NCBI GenBank assembly: GCA_034401795.1
Contig: JAVVLW010002688.1
Location: forward strand, 1-64,000
From: Chaetoderma sp. LZ-2023a
Lineage: Eukaryota > Mollusca > Caudofoveata > Chaetodermatida > Chaetodermatidae
Reading direction: 5' to 3'
DNA: 64,000 nt
The notes beneath the pieces are model-generated. The model was not told the DNA's origin and did no database searches. It saw only the letters and a list, made by a program, of their open reading frames with translations. How positions within the stretch are numbered: position 1 is the stretch's first letter; every line of letters starts with the position of its first letter. The translations under genes were made by a program, and so were the position numbers. Positions 54,660 to 64,000 of the stretch are shown piece after piece.

Positions 54660-57600
54660 ATGTACACCTTCATAGTTGTCAAAAGTCACAATCGCATCAA
54701 TTATACAACCTTCTTGAAAGGAAAAAACGATCACAATCACCGCTACATTGACAGAGTCCTGTACAGGGCATGTCTGCTTTTTCACAACAACCTTTGTCTG
54801 CCTGCATGAGCACTTCAGAAGATCCTGACAGGAATCAGATGCTGCGGTAATGCTGTCCAAAGAGGTTCCCACATCTGACCTGCCCCTTTTATCCACCCAA
54901 AATCACCTGGACAAGGCATCACAGGAGAAGGCGCCAATGCCTGCCCCCAATGATAACCGCCCTGAAACGCAACTCGTTTTGTATGGTGAAGAGGTGCATC
55001 CTTCGCAGGTATAATTGCTTCTATAGCTCTTCCTTTGTGTGTGAATAAGTCTTTGCGACATTCATTTACAGCCTTACATTCACTTGTATGATCGTATATT
55101 AGCACAACAAATCTTTCTAGAAGGGCATAATATTGAGGATAGCTTCGTCAGTTGGAGTGTGAAAGGAACAAATGCTGGAGTTACATCATCCAGTAGTTTC
55201 CAGGCCTGCCATGCTTTTTTCTGGCCCTTTCCAGCAAAGGCCGACGGCTGATAACATCCAGTGAATGCATGGAATGCATGGAGGGCAGTAGACCTCGCTG
55301 GGGAAATGGCACCCAGAGTTCATCCAAATCCAGTTTCTATGCCAATGCTACAGCTAAAACTACAACATATGTGTTAAATGTGCGAAACATCACTTTGCTA
55401 TAGCCCTATTTTGGCAGCATCCATGGCATGTAAGAGAAGTCTTGTATCCGTCTCCTCATGTTGGCATTGTGCCAAGTCATGGACATTGTCTCTTGGTCTG
55501 CTACAAATGACACCGGTACCTTCTGTGGAAATGATCTGTTTATCTTGTGGACAGTTAATAGAGCTAACTTGTTGTGCTAAATAACCAAACAGTTCAGTTT
55601 TATTTTCATCTACTCTGATCTGGATGTACTCGCCTTTGAATACCCTTACCACGTGTACTGCGTGTCATGGCTTTTAAGGCTATCATGAACACATTCGTCC
55701 CAAATGGCATCCACTCTGTTCACATGTTGTAATTGCTGCTTTATGTATGGCATAAATGATTGCTGGGCATATTACTGAAATGTCTTTACGGTACCATGTT
55801 TAATCATGTTGATTATAGCAGCACCGTCTACAAGCAACACATCAACAGTTGGGGGTTCTTTAGTGGTAAGGGCCACCTGTTCCAAACATGGCACTATATC
55901 TGAGTTGGCTCCAGAATTCAGCTTACTAAACTGAGAAAGCGATAGTGGAAATGCTTGATTTTCATGACGAAAAAAAGATTCCAAATCAATATTACACACT
56001 TGCCACGATATGTATAATTGTGAAAAGAGAGAACAAATCTTTTTCAAATAAGTGATTTTTTGTTTATCCTTTGTTAAAACTCTTGGTGCTGAACAGCTAA
56101 AAAGTGGGAGGCTTTTACGTTTGATTGGATCAGAAAGAGGCTTAAGTCACTGCTCAATCCTTTCCATCAGAAAGCATTGGTGCTACTGATCGTCAAGGAT
56201 GTTCTTAACCGTACCGAGTCGACAATATTATGAGTGTCTAACATAAGAAGATCATTACTGTGTTCTTCAAATGGATTACCCATTTCCTCAATTGTATCAC
56301 ACAAAGATTTCCCTTCATTCATGAATTTGACCTGAGCTCCTTTCATTTGTTCACGGTGACGAATGTCAGAACCCCTACTTTAATTCATCATGATGGGTTC
56401 TTTAGAATATTGAAACCCATTTAGTGCCCTGGCGATTTCTAGTCCAGACACCATCCAATGAAGAAGTTGCGAAGAGTTTTCAGACCTATTACTCCACCAT
56501 CTCCTTTAACACACTTGTTATTTTGTTCATGTACATTGTCTAGCGGGATTGCAGAGAATGTGTGATATGTTTTGTGCACAACGAAATTCCCTTTCTCAAA
56601 TTCCTCTGCGATTTCCATCATGTCACAGATATGGATTGACACTCAGCACGCATAGTTTACATGGTCAAGAGTGAAGAACCATGGTTTAAACTTGGTGAGC
56701 GTATCCTTGTAAGTTAGAAATTACCTTCTCGAAGAGACCAAACACACATTAGACTCAGCAGTTCCAACTGAATTGTAATGACCCAATACCTGAACTGTGG
56801 ACTCTCAACTTCTCTGTGTGTTTACCAACTCTCAAAATTCTGGAATGTCTGCATGATGACTAAGCTGTTCATCGAGGTTCTTGTATGACTTGCTCATGAG
56901 TATATGGAGAGCACATGCTGTCACGTGATCTACATGTCTTGTTCTTGAAACAAGCAAGGCCTTAAGAGAGGAATCAGCTGTTCCTGTTGATGCAATCGCA
57001 AAAGTGGTTGGTCAAATGCTATCACAGGGATTTGTCCATGGTCCAGGAAGTATACAGCGTTTTTCACTACATCAATCCCATGGCATATCATAGCTACTGA
57101 GTATGCATATTCTTCAAAATGTGAACCTGATATCTAAAGCAGGGCACTAACTAAAGCTGATGTGCATGTAAAGCTGGCCAAGACAGATTCTGGTCTTCAG
57201 AATTATCACCTGCAACCCCAGTTCGTACATAATGAGGCCATCTGTGTTCGGTATCGATGGCCGCTTGTAGTGTGCAAGTTGCTGACAATTGGTCCTTGTA
57301 TTGGAGGTAATGGTGGAGTTTTACTGCACAACGGAACATGTGGTACACATGGAAACTCCCCTGCCAACAGTGCCAGGGCCTTTCTGTTAGTAACAATGCT
57401 ATCCATGACCATGGGTTCTCTGTCACTTCCACTGGCAACTGAATTTGGGTGCTGAAATAACAATAGTCCAGTACCATGCGGGGATCGTTGGGCTGTGTTC
57501 GAACTGGGGCTATAGTCAATATTGTCCACTGCCCAAGTTGTGAAGATACTGTGATGAAGTTTTAGTGGACCTACAAGATTTACTGCTTCAAACTGCGCAG

Positions 57601-58720
57601 ACACAATGTTTCCCATGTTTGTTGAAATATCCATTATCCTGTCATAGGAAACAGCCATACCGATGCTATAAAGCTTATCAATGATAGATACCCAGCTTCC
57701 TTGTTTCTACATGCACGAGGAGACTGGTAATGGCGGATCACGTTCTATAGTATGAAAGATGGCTGCTGATCAATCACGGCGACGATGGGTTAAGTTAAAT
57801 TTCAGTAATTATGAAATGATCAGTTAAGCTTCCAGGTTGCTTGACTGAGATTGGATATTTTACCCGCCAAGAATTATACTAACTAAAGTGTTGAGTGTTT
57901 GTGATACAGAGTCCTGCTGACATTTGCTTTCAAATTATTCCATTCATGATTGAATGTTGTTTTACTATTGAAAATTTATCCACGAACAATACTGGCAGCT
58001 TGAGAAAGAATTATTGCTACCTTGTCAAAGTCATGGTTACATGCTTCCCGAAGAGATGATCTGATGTCTGAATTAAATACCAGTAAGGCGCTCCTTCCCT
58101 GCTTGTGAGCTTGGATGTCTTTGATATCTGCAAGGATGCTATTTTTCAAATGGGTATTGACTCGCGCTGGTATATCTGCACTAAGTTGATTTAACCTTGA
58201 AATGTACGTTGTGGCAAGGTCTGAAAGTTTGAACACATGAGCTACATCAGATGTTGCACATGTTTCTTGTATATATGTTACTAGCTCAGCTAATGCGTTT
58301 CCTCTATAAAACCTAGAATCTGTGCTTTCTTCGACATTTCCAGGAGTGTTCCTAGCTGCCTTATTGCATAAGGATGTCAAACATTTGGAATGATAAACGG
58401 CTTCCTGTGATATCAAATCTCTCCACCACTAAGTTTAGCAAGTAGGGTCGTATCTTGCAGTTCAAGTGCACATTTGCGACCACGTCTATGTTGAATGTTG
58501 ATGCTTCGTGTAGTTCACCAGCGGCATCACCACAAAATAAAACATTTGTAGTTTTCTAATCTTGATGCCCCGTCAAAACTGACCCACCTCTTCTTACACG
58601 CAGTTGTGTCTGCATTTGAACCCTGCCTCTCAGAATCAGATTTCCTTTGTTCAGAACTCTGCAATTTCATTTTGCTAAAATTTGACCAACATGTTTTATG
58701 CCATTTGGCCATTCGTCATA
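54660..58720 (-). pseudogene. Large PIN/FEN-like multi-copy protein gene, degenerate
   Basis: Read right to left: MAKWHKTCWSNFSKMKLQSS (58712), RRGRKCALELQDTTLLAKLS and EAVYHSKCLTSLCNKAARN (58480-58350), AVSYDRIMDISTNMGNIVSA, WAVDNIDYSPSSNTAQRSPH and GTGLLLFQHPN (57655-57440), QHEETDTRLLLHAMDAAKIG (about 55460), VMFRTFNTYVVVLAVALA with LDLDELW (55380-55310), and LHAFHAFTGCYQPSAFAGKG (about 55260). This is the order of a large uncharacterised family in cnidarians and molluscs. EADTR, RTVDTDVVVL and FTGCDT-GKGK recall FEN/XPG nucleases. Here DTD is NTY and GCDT is GCYQ, and stops and shifts abound, so it is a relic. Family membership is from memory and the nuclease idea is inference. Confidence 0.55.
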
Positions 58721-58929
58721 AGAATGTTTTGGAAACTTCATACCCATCATTTAATAGATCAAGATCAAGTGGCAATGGCAAACTTTCAAGTGCAGCGAAT
58801 CACTCAATGTTGTTTACTAGTGTCCTATGCACCAACCCAAAATCAAGGTCTGATTTCAGAGTTTCACGAGGACATTGTAATGCTTCAGGCAGGTCTACTA
58901 TTTTGCAAGATTTCGACATGTCTATATAA

Positions 58930-59419
58930 TAGTCTCTCTATACACTGATGTGACACATGGAAATTACCACAATCAACAAAATAATACTAATAATACTGGT
59001 TTACTCAAATCATAGATCAAAATATTTATTTATTTATTTTTATTTGTGCTGATGGGTTAGGTTTAGGGTTAGAAATGTTGCTGGCTTACTGCTTGCGCAA
59101 CTACATGTACATTATATATATATATACATGCTGCATTTGCCAAAATATGTTTTCTACTTACTTTTGGTAATAGTTTTGAAAATTACCCAGGGCCTTGTAT
59201 TACAGTAAAATTGTTGCAATAGCAGGAATGCCCAGCACTGATGGAGGTGGGATGGGGTGGAGGGGTGGGGGCGGGGTGTCGTGTCATCCGTTTCATACAG
59301 TAGACTTTAGTCAATGAAGATGCGTGTTTGAGAAACCAAACATTTAATGACAATATACAATACTTTATTATAAAGTTTCTATTCAGATTCGTATACATCG
59401 GGTGAACTATTCCGAGCAA
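58930..59419. other. No gene recognised
   Basis: AT-rich DNA with short ATATAT and G-rich runs (59240-59280). Nothing coding was supported. Confidence 0.4.
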
Positions 59420-59569
59420 AATTGTGCTAAAACGTGAATGGAAAACTGGTACTAACACCTCTCTGTTACAGGGGTACATAAATATTCATAAAACTATAAA
59501 TTTACCAAAAGAAAGTATCATTCTACATCAAGATATTCGGGTTTTAAGTGTTTTTCATGGCAGTCATTT

Positions 59570-59800
59570 TGAATTCCAAGATGGCCACCATAAAGTGAAA
59601 AGGCAAACATTGGTTTTTGGAATTGGTACGCACAATGGTTTCGGAAAATATTTAGTTTTACAAATCCACAAAAAATGTTAACTAAAATACATAGTGTACC
59701 ATAGTACAATGTCACTATTCATATATTTTATATTTAAAAAATTAAAAATGGCCGCCATCTTGAAAATGTCGGCTATTTTGAATTTTTCAGTTTGGGTCCA
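59570..59800. other. ATGGCCGCC-containing repeat fragment
   Basis: GAATTCCAAGATGGCCACCA and AAAAATGGCCGCCATCTTGA lie about 160 bp apart. Related text occurs at 53660-53900 and in the larger dispersed repeat family. Confidence 0.45.
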
Positions 59801-59859
59801 CTTCTACTTTCATTCAGTAGGCCAATACCTATCTTTGCTGAACATTTGATGCGTTTACC

Positions 59860-60170
59860 AAAAAGTGAACAATTATTTCACCAATCTGCTGGACTATTAC
59901 AGAGCTCTGCCATCTGACACAGTCACTCATATATTAAAACAAGCCACCAGTAGAGCAGGTTTAGAAGTTTGTATACCTAAGGACTTTAGACCAACAGGTG
60001 CTACAGCTGCCATCAATGCAGGTTTCTATGAGGAAAGCGTTATGACGGTCGGTCGGTGGAGAGACAGATCTGTCTTTAGAGAACATTATGTACACTCTAA
60101 CATTCATCAATGTTTTACAGATAAAGTATTGAATTCTGTTTGGTGTTTTAACCAATCAAGGTTTTTGCTT
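59860..60170 (+). pseudogene. Tyrosine recombinase C-terminal fragment
   Basis: The frame contains LLDYYRALPSDTVTHILKQA, FRPTGATAAINAGFYEESVM and TVGRWRDRSVFREHYVHSNI. This gives the R-x-x-G-A-T-A box, the GRW box and a terminal HYV with the likely nucleophile Tyr, as in Crypton- and Ngaro-type recombinases. The N-terminal half with the first catalytic Arg was not found upstream. The class is uncertain. Confidence 0.55.
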
Positions 60171-60554
60171 TTGGTCGATATTCTGTGTAGCAGTATATGA
60201 CTCTCTCTCTCTATTTGGCATCATTTATTTCAGTTTCATTTGAATAAATGTTTTAAACATATGTCATCCTCACTGATTTGACTGTCGTCTCTGAGCATCA
60301 ATTACTCCCTTTCAATCAGTTTGGATGGCTATTTTGAAATTGGGTTTACTTAAAATTGCTGATGTGACTAACAAACTAAAATATCCATGGAAATTACCCT
60401 TTGCGGATAGAATGTGGTGGTTCCTGGTTGCAGGTCGCCATCTTATGCCCGCAGGGGTTGGTGATCACTGTATGCAGCGTTGGCTATACATCGCACTGGC
60501 ATGCTTGTGATGAGTACGATAACATTATTAACTGGTGTGGGAAATTTGAGCTCA

Positions 60555-60555
<1 letters not shown>

Positions 60556-60614
<59 letters not shown>

Positions 60615-60640
60615 CGCTCTCTCTCTCTCTCTCTCCCCCT

Positions 60641-60716
<76 letters not shown>
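60556..60716. repeat. (TC)n microsatellite, about 160 bp
   Basis: TC repeats with a central CGCTCGC and CCCCCTCCCTCCC interruption. ORFs across it are artefacts. Confidence 0.98.
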
Positions 60717-60719
<3 letters not shown>

Positions 60720-60721
<2 letters not shown>

Positions 60722-61730
60722 TCTGATTTATGTAAATATAAATATAAATTGTGTATATAAGTTTAATTATATGCTGCCGTCTAACAATTCTGTAGGGAAC
60801 GAGCAAAAATAAGTTTCCAAAACTGGTGCCCAATCCCATTGTACAGATGTTACAATAAAGCATCAACGCCGTTTTCATTAAAAAAAGTTTTCTGTAATTA
60901 AAATTTTCAAAATTGTATCACTTCATTGGCCTTTTCGGCCACACTTTCAGAAAATTATTGTGCCTAATGTAAGCCCGCCAAAAACTTTGGATTCATTGGT
61001 ATTATTGTATCGGTTGTCTGTTTACATAATAAAATGCTGCCAATCTTTTATGCTAATCTTCCATTTCAGGTATAGTTAAATTATATACGCATATACATCT
61101 TGTAGGGTTGTATTTTTGTAGGCTTGCAGTTTTAATTATTCAGCATTCTAGAGCAGTCCTTTACCTTTAACTAGACAGTGAGTGAACAGTTACAGTTCGA
61201 TTGTATTCTATGCTTAGATTTGTTGTCTGGTTCAGTTGTTGCTAAATTGCTTTGGTTCGTATTTATCATTTGCTAGATTATAATATTACTATAGCTAGAA
61301 CGAGCAAGGGGTGGCAGGAATGAGGACAGCATTCCGTCTTCTGCCTGGGCTCGACTAGCCAAGTGCTATTATATAATAATACAATGTTTCCACCACATAG
61401 GTGTGCTAACCAACCAGTTGGATATCAACACCCTGGCAACTGGTTTGAGCAAGAATGTGAGCGAACTGGGTAGTTTTTGTAAGCCGGCTTTGCCAAACCA
61501 TCCGAGCTATGATTAATCATTACAGTTTCAGTGTAGGCACCATCATGTCCAAAAATATTATAGCTCAAGCTGCGCCAAACCTTCGTTTAAGTAAGGCGAA
61601 ATTTTGACAATCGGATGGGGGTGGGGTGTGTGAAGTCACAATGGCAAAAATCGTAATGCCAAGTCAATTGGGGCATTCTATCACTTCATTAGACCTTTCG
61701 ACCCCCTCACCCCGCACATCCGCACACGCG
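60720..61730. other. No gene recognised
   Basis: AT-rich DNA. I see no secure ORF, palindrome or array in this kilobase. Confidence 0.4.
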
Positions 61731-61732
61731 CA

Positions 61733-61812
61733 AACACACACACACACACACACACACGCACGCACACACGCACGCTCGCTCGCTCGCACGCACGCACGCA
61801 CGCACACACACA
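61733..61812. repeat. (CA)n/(CGCA)n microsatellite
   Basis: CA dinucleotides with CGCA, CGCT and CGCACG runs, ending CACACACACTTCC. Confidence 0.95.
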
Positions 61813-62412
61813 CTTCCAGCAAACTGGTATGCCTAATTTAAACCAACCAAAACCTGGCATTCATGAAACTCGACGATTATGCCACCATCCTAACTAAAGA
61901 AGCGAACTAGGTCACATACTGATAGCACCCCACCAGTGGCACGTGTAGACACTAGGTTATCACCAGTTTTCCTGCTAGAGCCTTGTCCAAATACATCCAA
62001 CGGGTCTAGTAGACCTGTTGATCCATGTGAATCTCCTCTCCAAGGTTTGCCCTTGTCCCCAGAGAAATTCACCATCCTGAGAGAGTTGGTGATAACCGAA
62101 ATTGTAGGCCGAGAACCAATACTGCCAACACTCCAGCGACCATATCGCCACAACCTAGGTTCTTACCTACTCATAGAAATAGCCTGACCACTCAGTCTCC
62201 TAGCAAGCCAAAACATCTTTGGAACATAGCACATTTTGGAAATTTCGGCAGGAGATTCACAAAAATTATTGACAACTCCAGACTATGAATATGACAATTT
62301 TGATATTTTGTGCATCCAATTTGAACCGTATTAACGTCGCGTTTTCAGGCATTAAATTAGTCCCTGGCAGAACCATTATTAAGAAGAGATGGCGTCTATC
62401 AACTTGAAAGAT

Positions 62413-62775
62413 TCATTGTATAGTTAGAAATCAACGACAAGGATGAGTCAATCAGTCAATCCACCAAAGGTCTGCAGCTTTTATTTAGTACAATTAGGTC
62501 CAAGTTTCCTGAATCCAAGAATTATTTTGCTAATCTTAACTACTTCCAACGTCTTTGAGCGCACCAAAAGAGAAATATTCAATCAATTAACTCTTCTGCT
62601 GAAGCGGTTGGTTGAGAGCCTAGCCGGATCAACTGCCCATCCTGACCCCTTGCGTGTGTCGTCCTCGAGAGGCCTTGTAAAACCTTGTCTCTGGCATCGT
62701 TCACAGCCAGGTCAATGTTGCTTGCCTTCATGACTGCTAGCACAATGTATCATAGTTGGTTAACTTTTCTTAATT
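62413..62775 (+). pseudogene. Relic of the SGNH-hydrolase ORF in Penelope copy 4
   Basis: The block-III neighbourhood survives as the sequence for INDKDE, followed by alignable nucleotides up to the end of the ORF. Block I and the full reading frame are lost. Its position upstream of the RT in a second, much older copy is the main evidence that the SGNH ORF is an integral part of this Penelope lineage. Confidence 0.65.
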
Positions 62776-63179
62776 TAATCTAACTGAGGGTCAAGGTAGT
62801 AACCACCCCACATCGTGCTGGGTAGTGATACTGTTAATCTGACTGGCTCTACACAATATGAAACAGAAAAATTAATATTCAGTCTTGGCCTAACATTTGT
62901 CCCAACACAAATTTCAAAATTGGCATAGATGCACTTTTAGATAATGGCTCTTGGGAAGTTCTTGAATTTTCCCACCGTGTCAAATTAACCAACTTTTTTT
63001 CGAGCACCAGATTCAAAATTAGTCAACTCAACAATCTATGACAGTATAACTACTATACAAGTGTTGAAAAGCTTGAATTTTCCGAAAAAATCATCGCAAT
63101 TTGTCATATGAGGAACGCCAAGACTTAACTGGACTGCGTAAAACAACTACATTTTCATTAAACCTGCTAATAAAGGATC

Positions 63180-64000
63180 TTCTGCTGTAATAATGCTTAA
63201 AGACAACTACATCCGTGAAGTGTTTCGTCAACTCAGTAATCCAAACCATTACCAAAACTTAGACGAACCACTCTGGCAAATATAGCTACGAAAATATGGT
63301 TGATAACGCAAAACAGTTTAAATACCTCGTTGCGAAACGAAACTCAAAACCACATACATTTTATCTGTTACCCAAAATTCATAAACCTATTGATTCTTAG
63401 TCAGATCCTATGATACCACCAAGGCGACCTATAATATCGGATTGTGATTCTGAATCCTATAGAATCAGTGAAATAATTGATTCACACCTACAACCAATTG
63501 CGATTAGACATTTCGGCTTCTTGAAAAATACTGAAGACTTTCTATCGCAGGTCTCTGAGATCTCGATACCTCCAAATTTACTTTTCATTATGCTCGAGAT
63601 AGATGCTATGGAAACGAACATTGACATCGAAAAAGGTCTGAATTCTGCCCGTAAAGCATTTGAAGAATCCCCCGATAGCAACAGGCCCGCTGGCGAAATA
63701 TTAGCTCTCTTATAGCTAAGCTCAAAGGGCAATGGTTTTGAAATCGCAGGTGAAACATACCAACAAATTTGTGGCTGCACAATGAGTAAGCATTTCAATC
63801 CAAGTTTTGCCAATATCTATGTTACAGAGTGGGAGGAGGATGCGCTTAGTAAATGTCCGAAACAGCCGCTCTTTTACCGCAGGTACCTCGGTGATATTTT
63901 CATTATTTGACATCATACGAAGAAAGAATTTAATGAATTTTTCGCCATTTGAACAATCATAACCCGAATATCAAGCTAAAGGCCAACATTGACCAGATAT
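63180..64000 (+). pseudogene. Reverse transcriptase of Penelope copy 4
   Basis: Pieces in several frames: SAVIMLKDNYIREVFRQLSN, a 101-codon stretch at 63410-63715 ending at a stop after EILALL, then CGCTMSKHFNPSFANIYV and WEEDALSKCPKQPLFYRRYL. It aligns with 25600-26400 of copy 1. It continues beyond the window. Confidence 0.8.

Larger units (their letters stand above)
62300..64000 (+). mobile_element. Penelope-like element, copy 4, decayed, cut by the window end
   Basis: The order matches copy 1: a relic of the SGNH ORF (ATCAACGACAAGGATGAGTC at 62430; TCCAAGTTTCCTGAATCCAA; ATGTATCATAGTTGGTTAAC at 62745), the spacer CTGAGGGTCAAGGTAGTAAC, then the Penelope start AGTCTTGGCCTAACATTTGT (62880). 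The RT includes PMIPPRRPIISDCDSESYRI (63410), MLEIDAMETNIDIEKGL and, near 63880, RYLGDIF, where the catalytic YLDD has become YLGD. Many stops make it dead. Confidence 0.8.

Overview
The window is eukaryotic, almost certainly from a metazoan and probably a marine lophotrochozoan (mollusc-like). The host coding sequence is split by GT-AG introns. Most of the DNA is decayed transposable elements, foldback MITEs, SINEs, minisatellites and microsatellites. DIRS, Penelope and PIN-like multi-copy families of this type are common in marine invertebrates. The species assignment is inference. No prokaryotic-style operon, rRNA gene, CRISPR array or free-standing tRNA gene was seen.

Host gene (1.5-7.8 kb, + strand): three consecutive exons of guanylate kinase (GUK1-like) at 1560-1698, 5102-5186 and 7694-7779. 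Their phases are compatible (0, then 1, then 0) and the splice sites are canonical. The N-terminal exons with the P-loop lie left of the window; the last exon is not securely placed. The first intron holds a 28-bp minisatellite that repeats the end of the upstream exon together with its 5' splice site, and a 33-bp satellite that runs almost to the next acceptor. A single-exon candidate start of a secreted protein lies at 43234.

Tyrosine-recombinase retroelements: a DIRS-like element of 7.0 kb (8821-15820) has both inverted terminal repeats, the internal complementary region, a two-exon gag, RT/RNase H and a recombinase. It sits without target duplication inside a 30-bp tandem repeat. A second, unrelated and decayed DIRS-like element lies at 29.5-36.1 kb. 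An RT scrap (53.3 kb) and a recombinase C-terminus (59.9 kb) come from further elements.

Penelope-like elements (PLEs): copy 1 (23.9-27.6 kb) is nearly complete and carries an upstream ORF with all four SGNH-hydrolase blocks, then RT and GIY-YIG endonuclease. Copy 4 (about 62.3 kb to the window end) shows the same order. Copy 3 (46.3-52.5 kb) contains an 80-unit, 52-bp minisatellite expanded from the PLE coding sequence itself; PLE sequence continues on both sides. It was later hit by two MITEs.

Other content: degenerate minus-strand genes of two PIN/FEN-like protein families (36.6-37.4 and 54.7-58.7 kb), a LINE RT tail (44.6-45.3 kb), a hAT MITE with a near-perfect 8-bp duplication, a piggyBac-type TTAA foldback family, a family of about 90-bp hairpins, a CRE-motif-bearing MITE, a tRNA-derived SINE and a large dispersed repeat family starting with a CCATGGCGAC motif and rich in ATGGCCGCC boxes.
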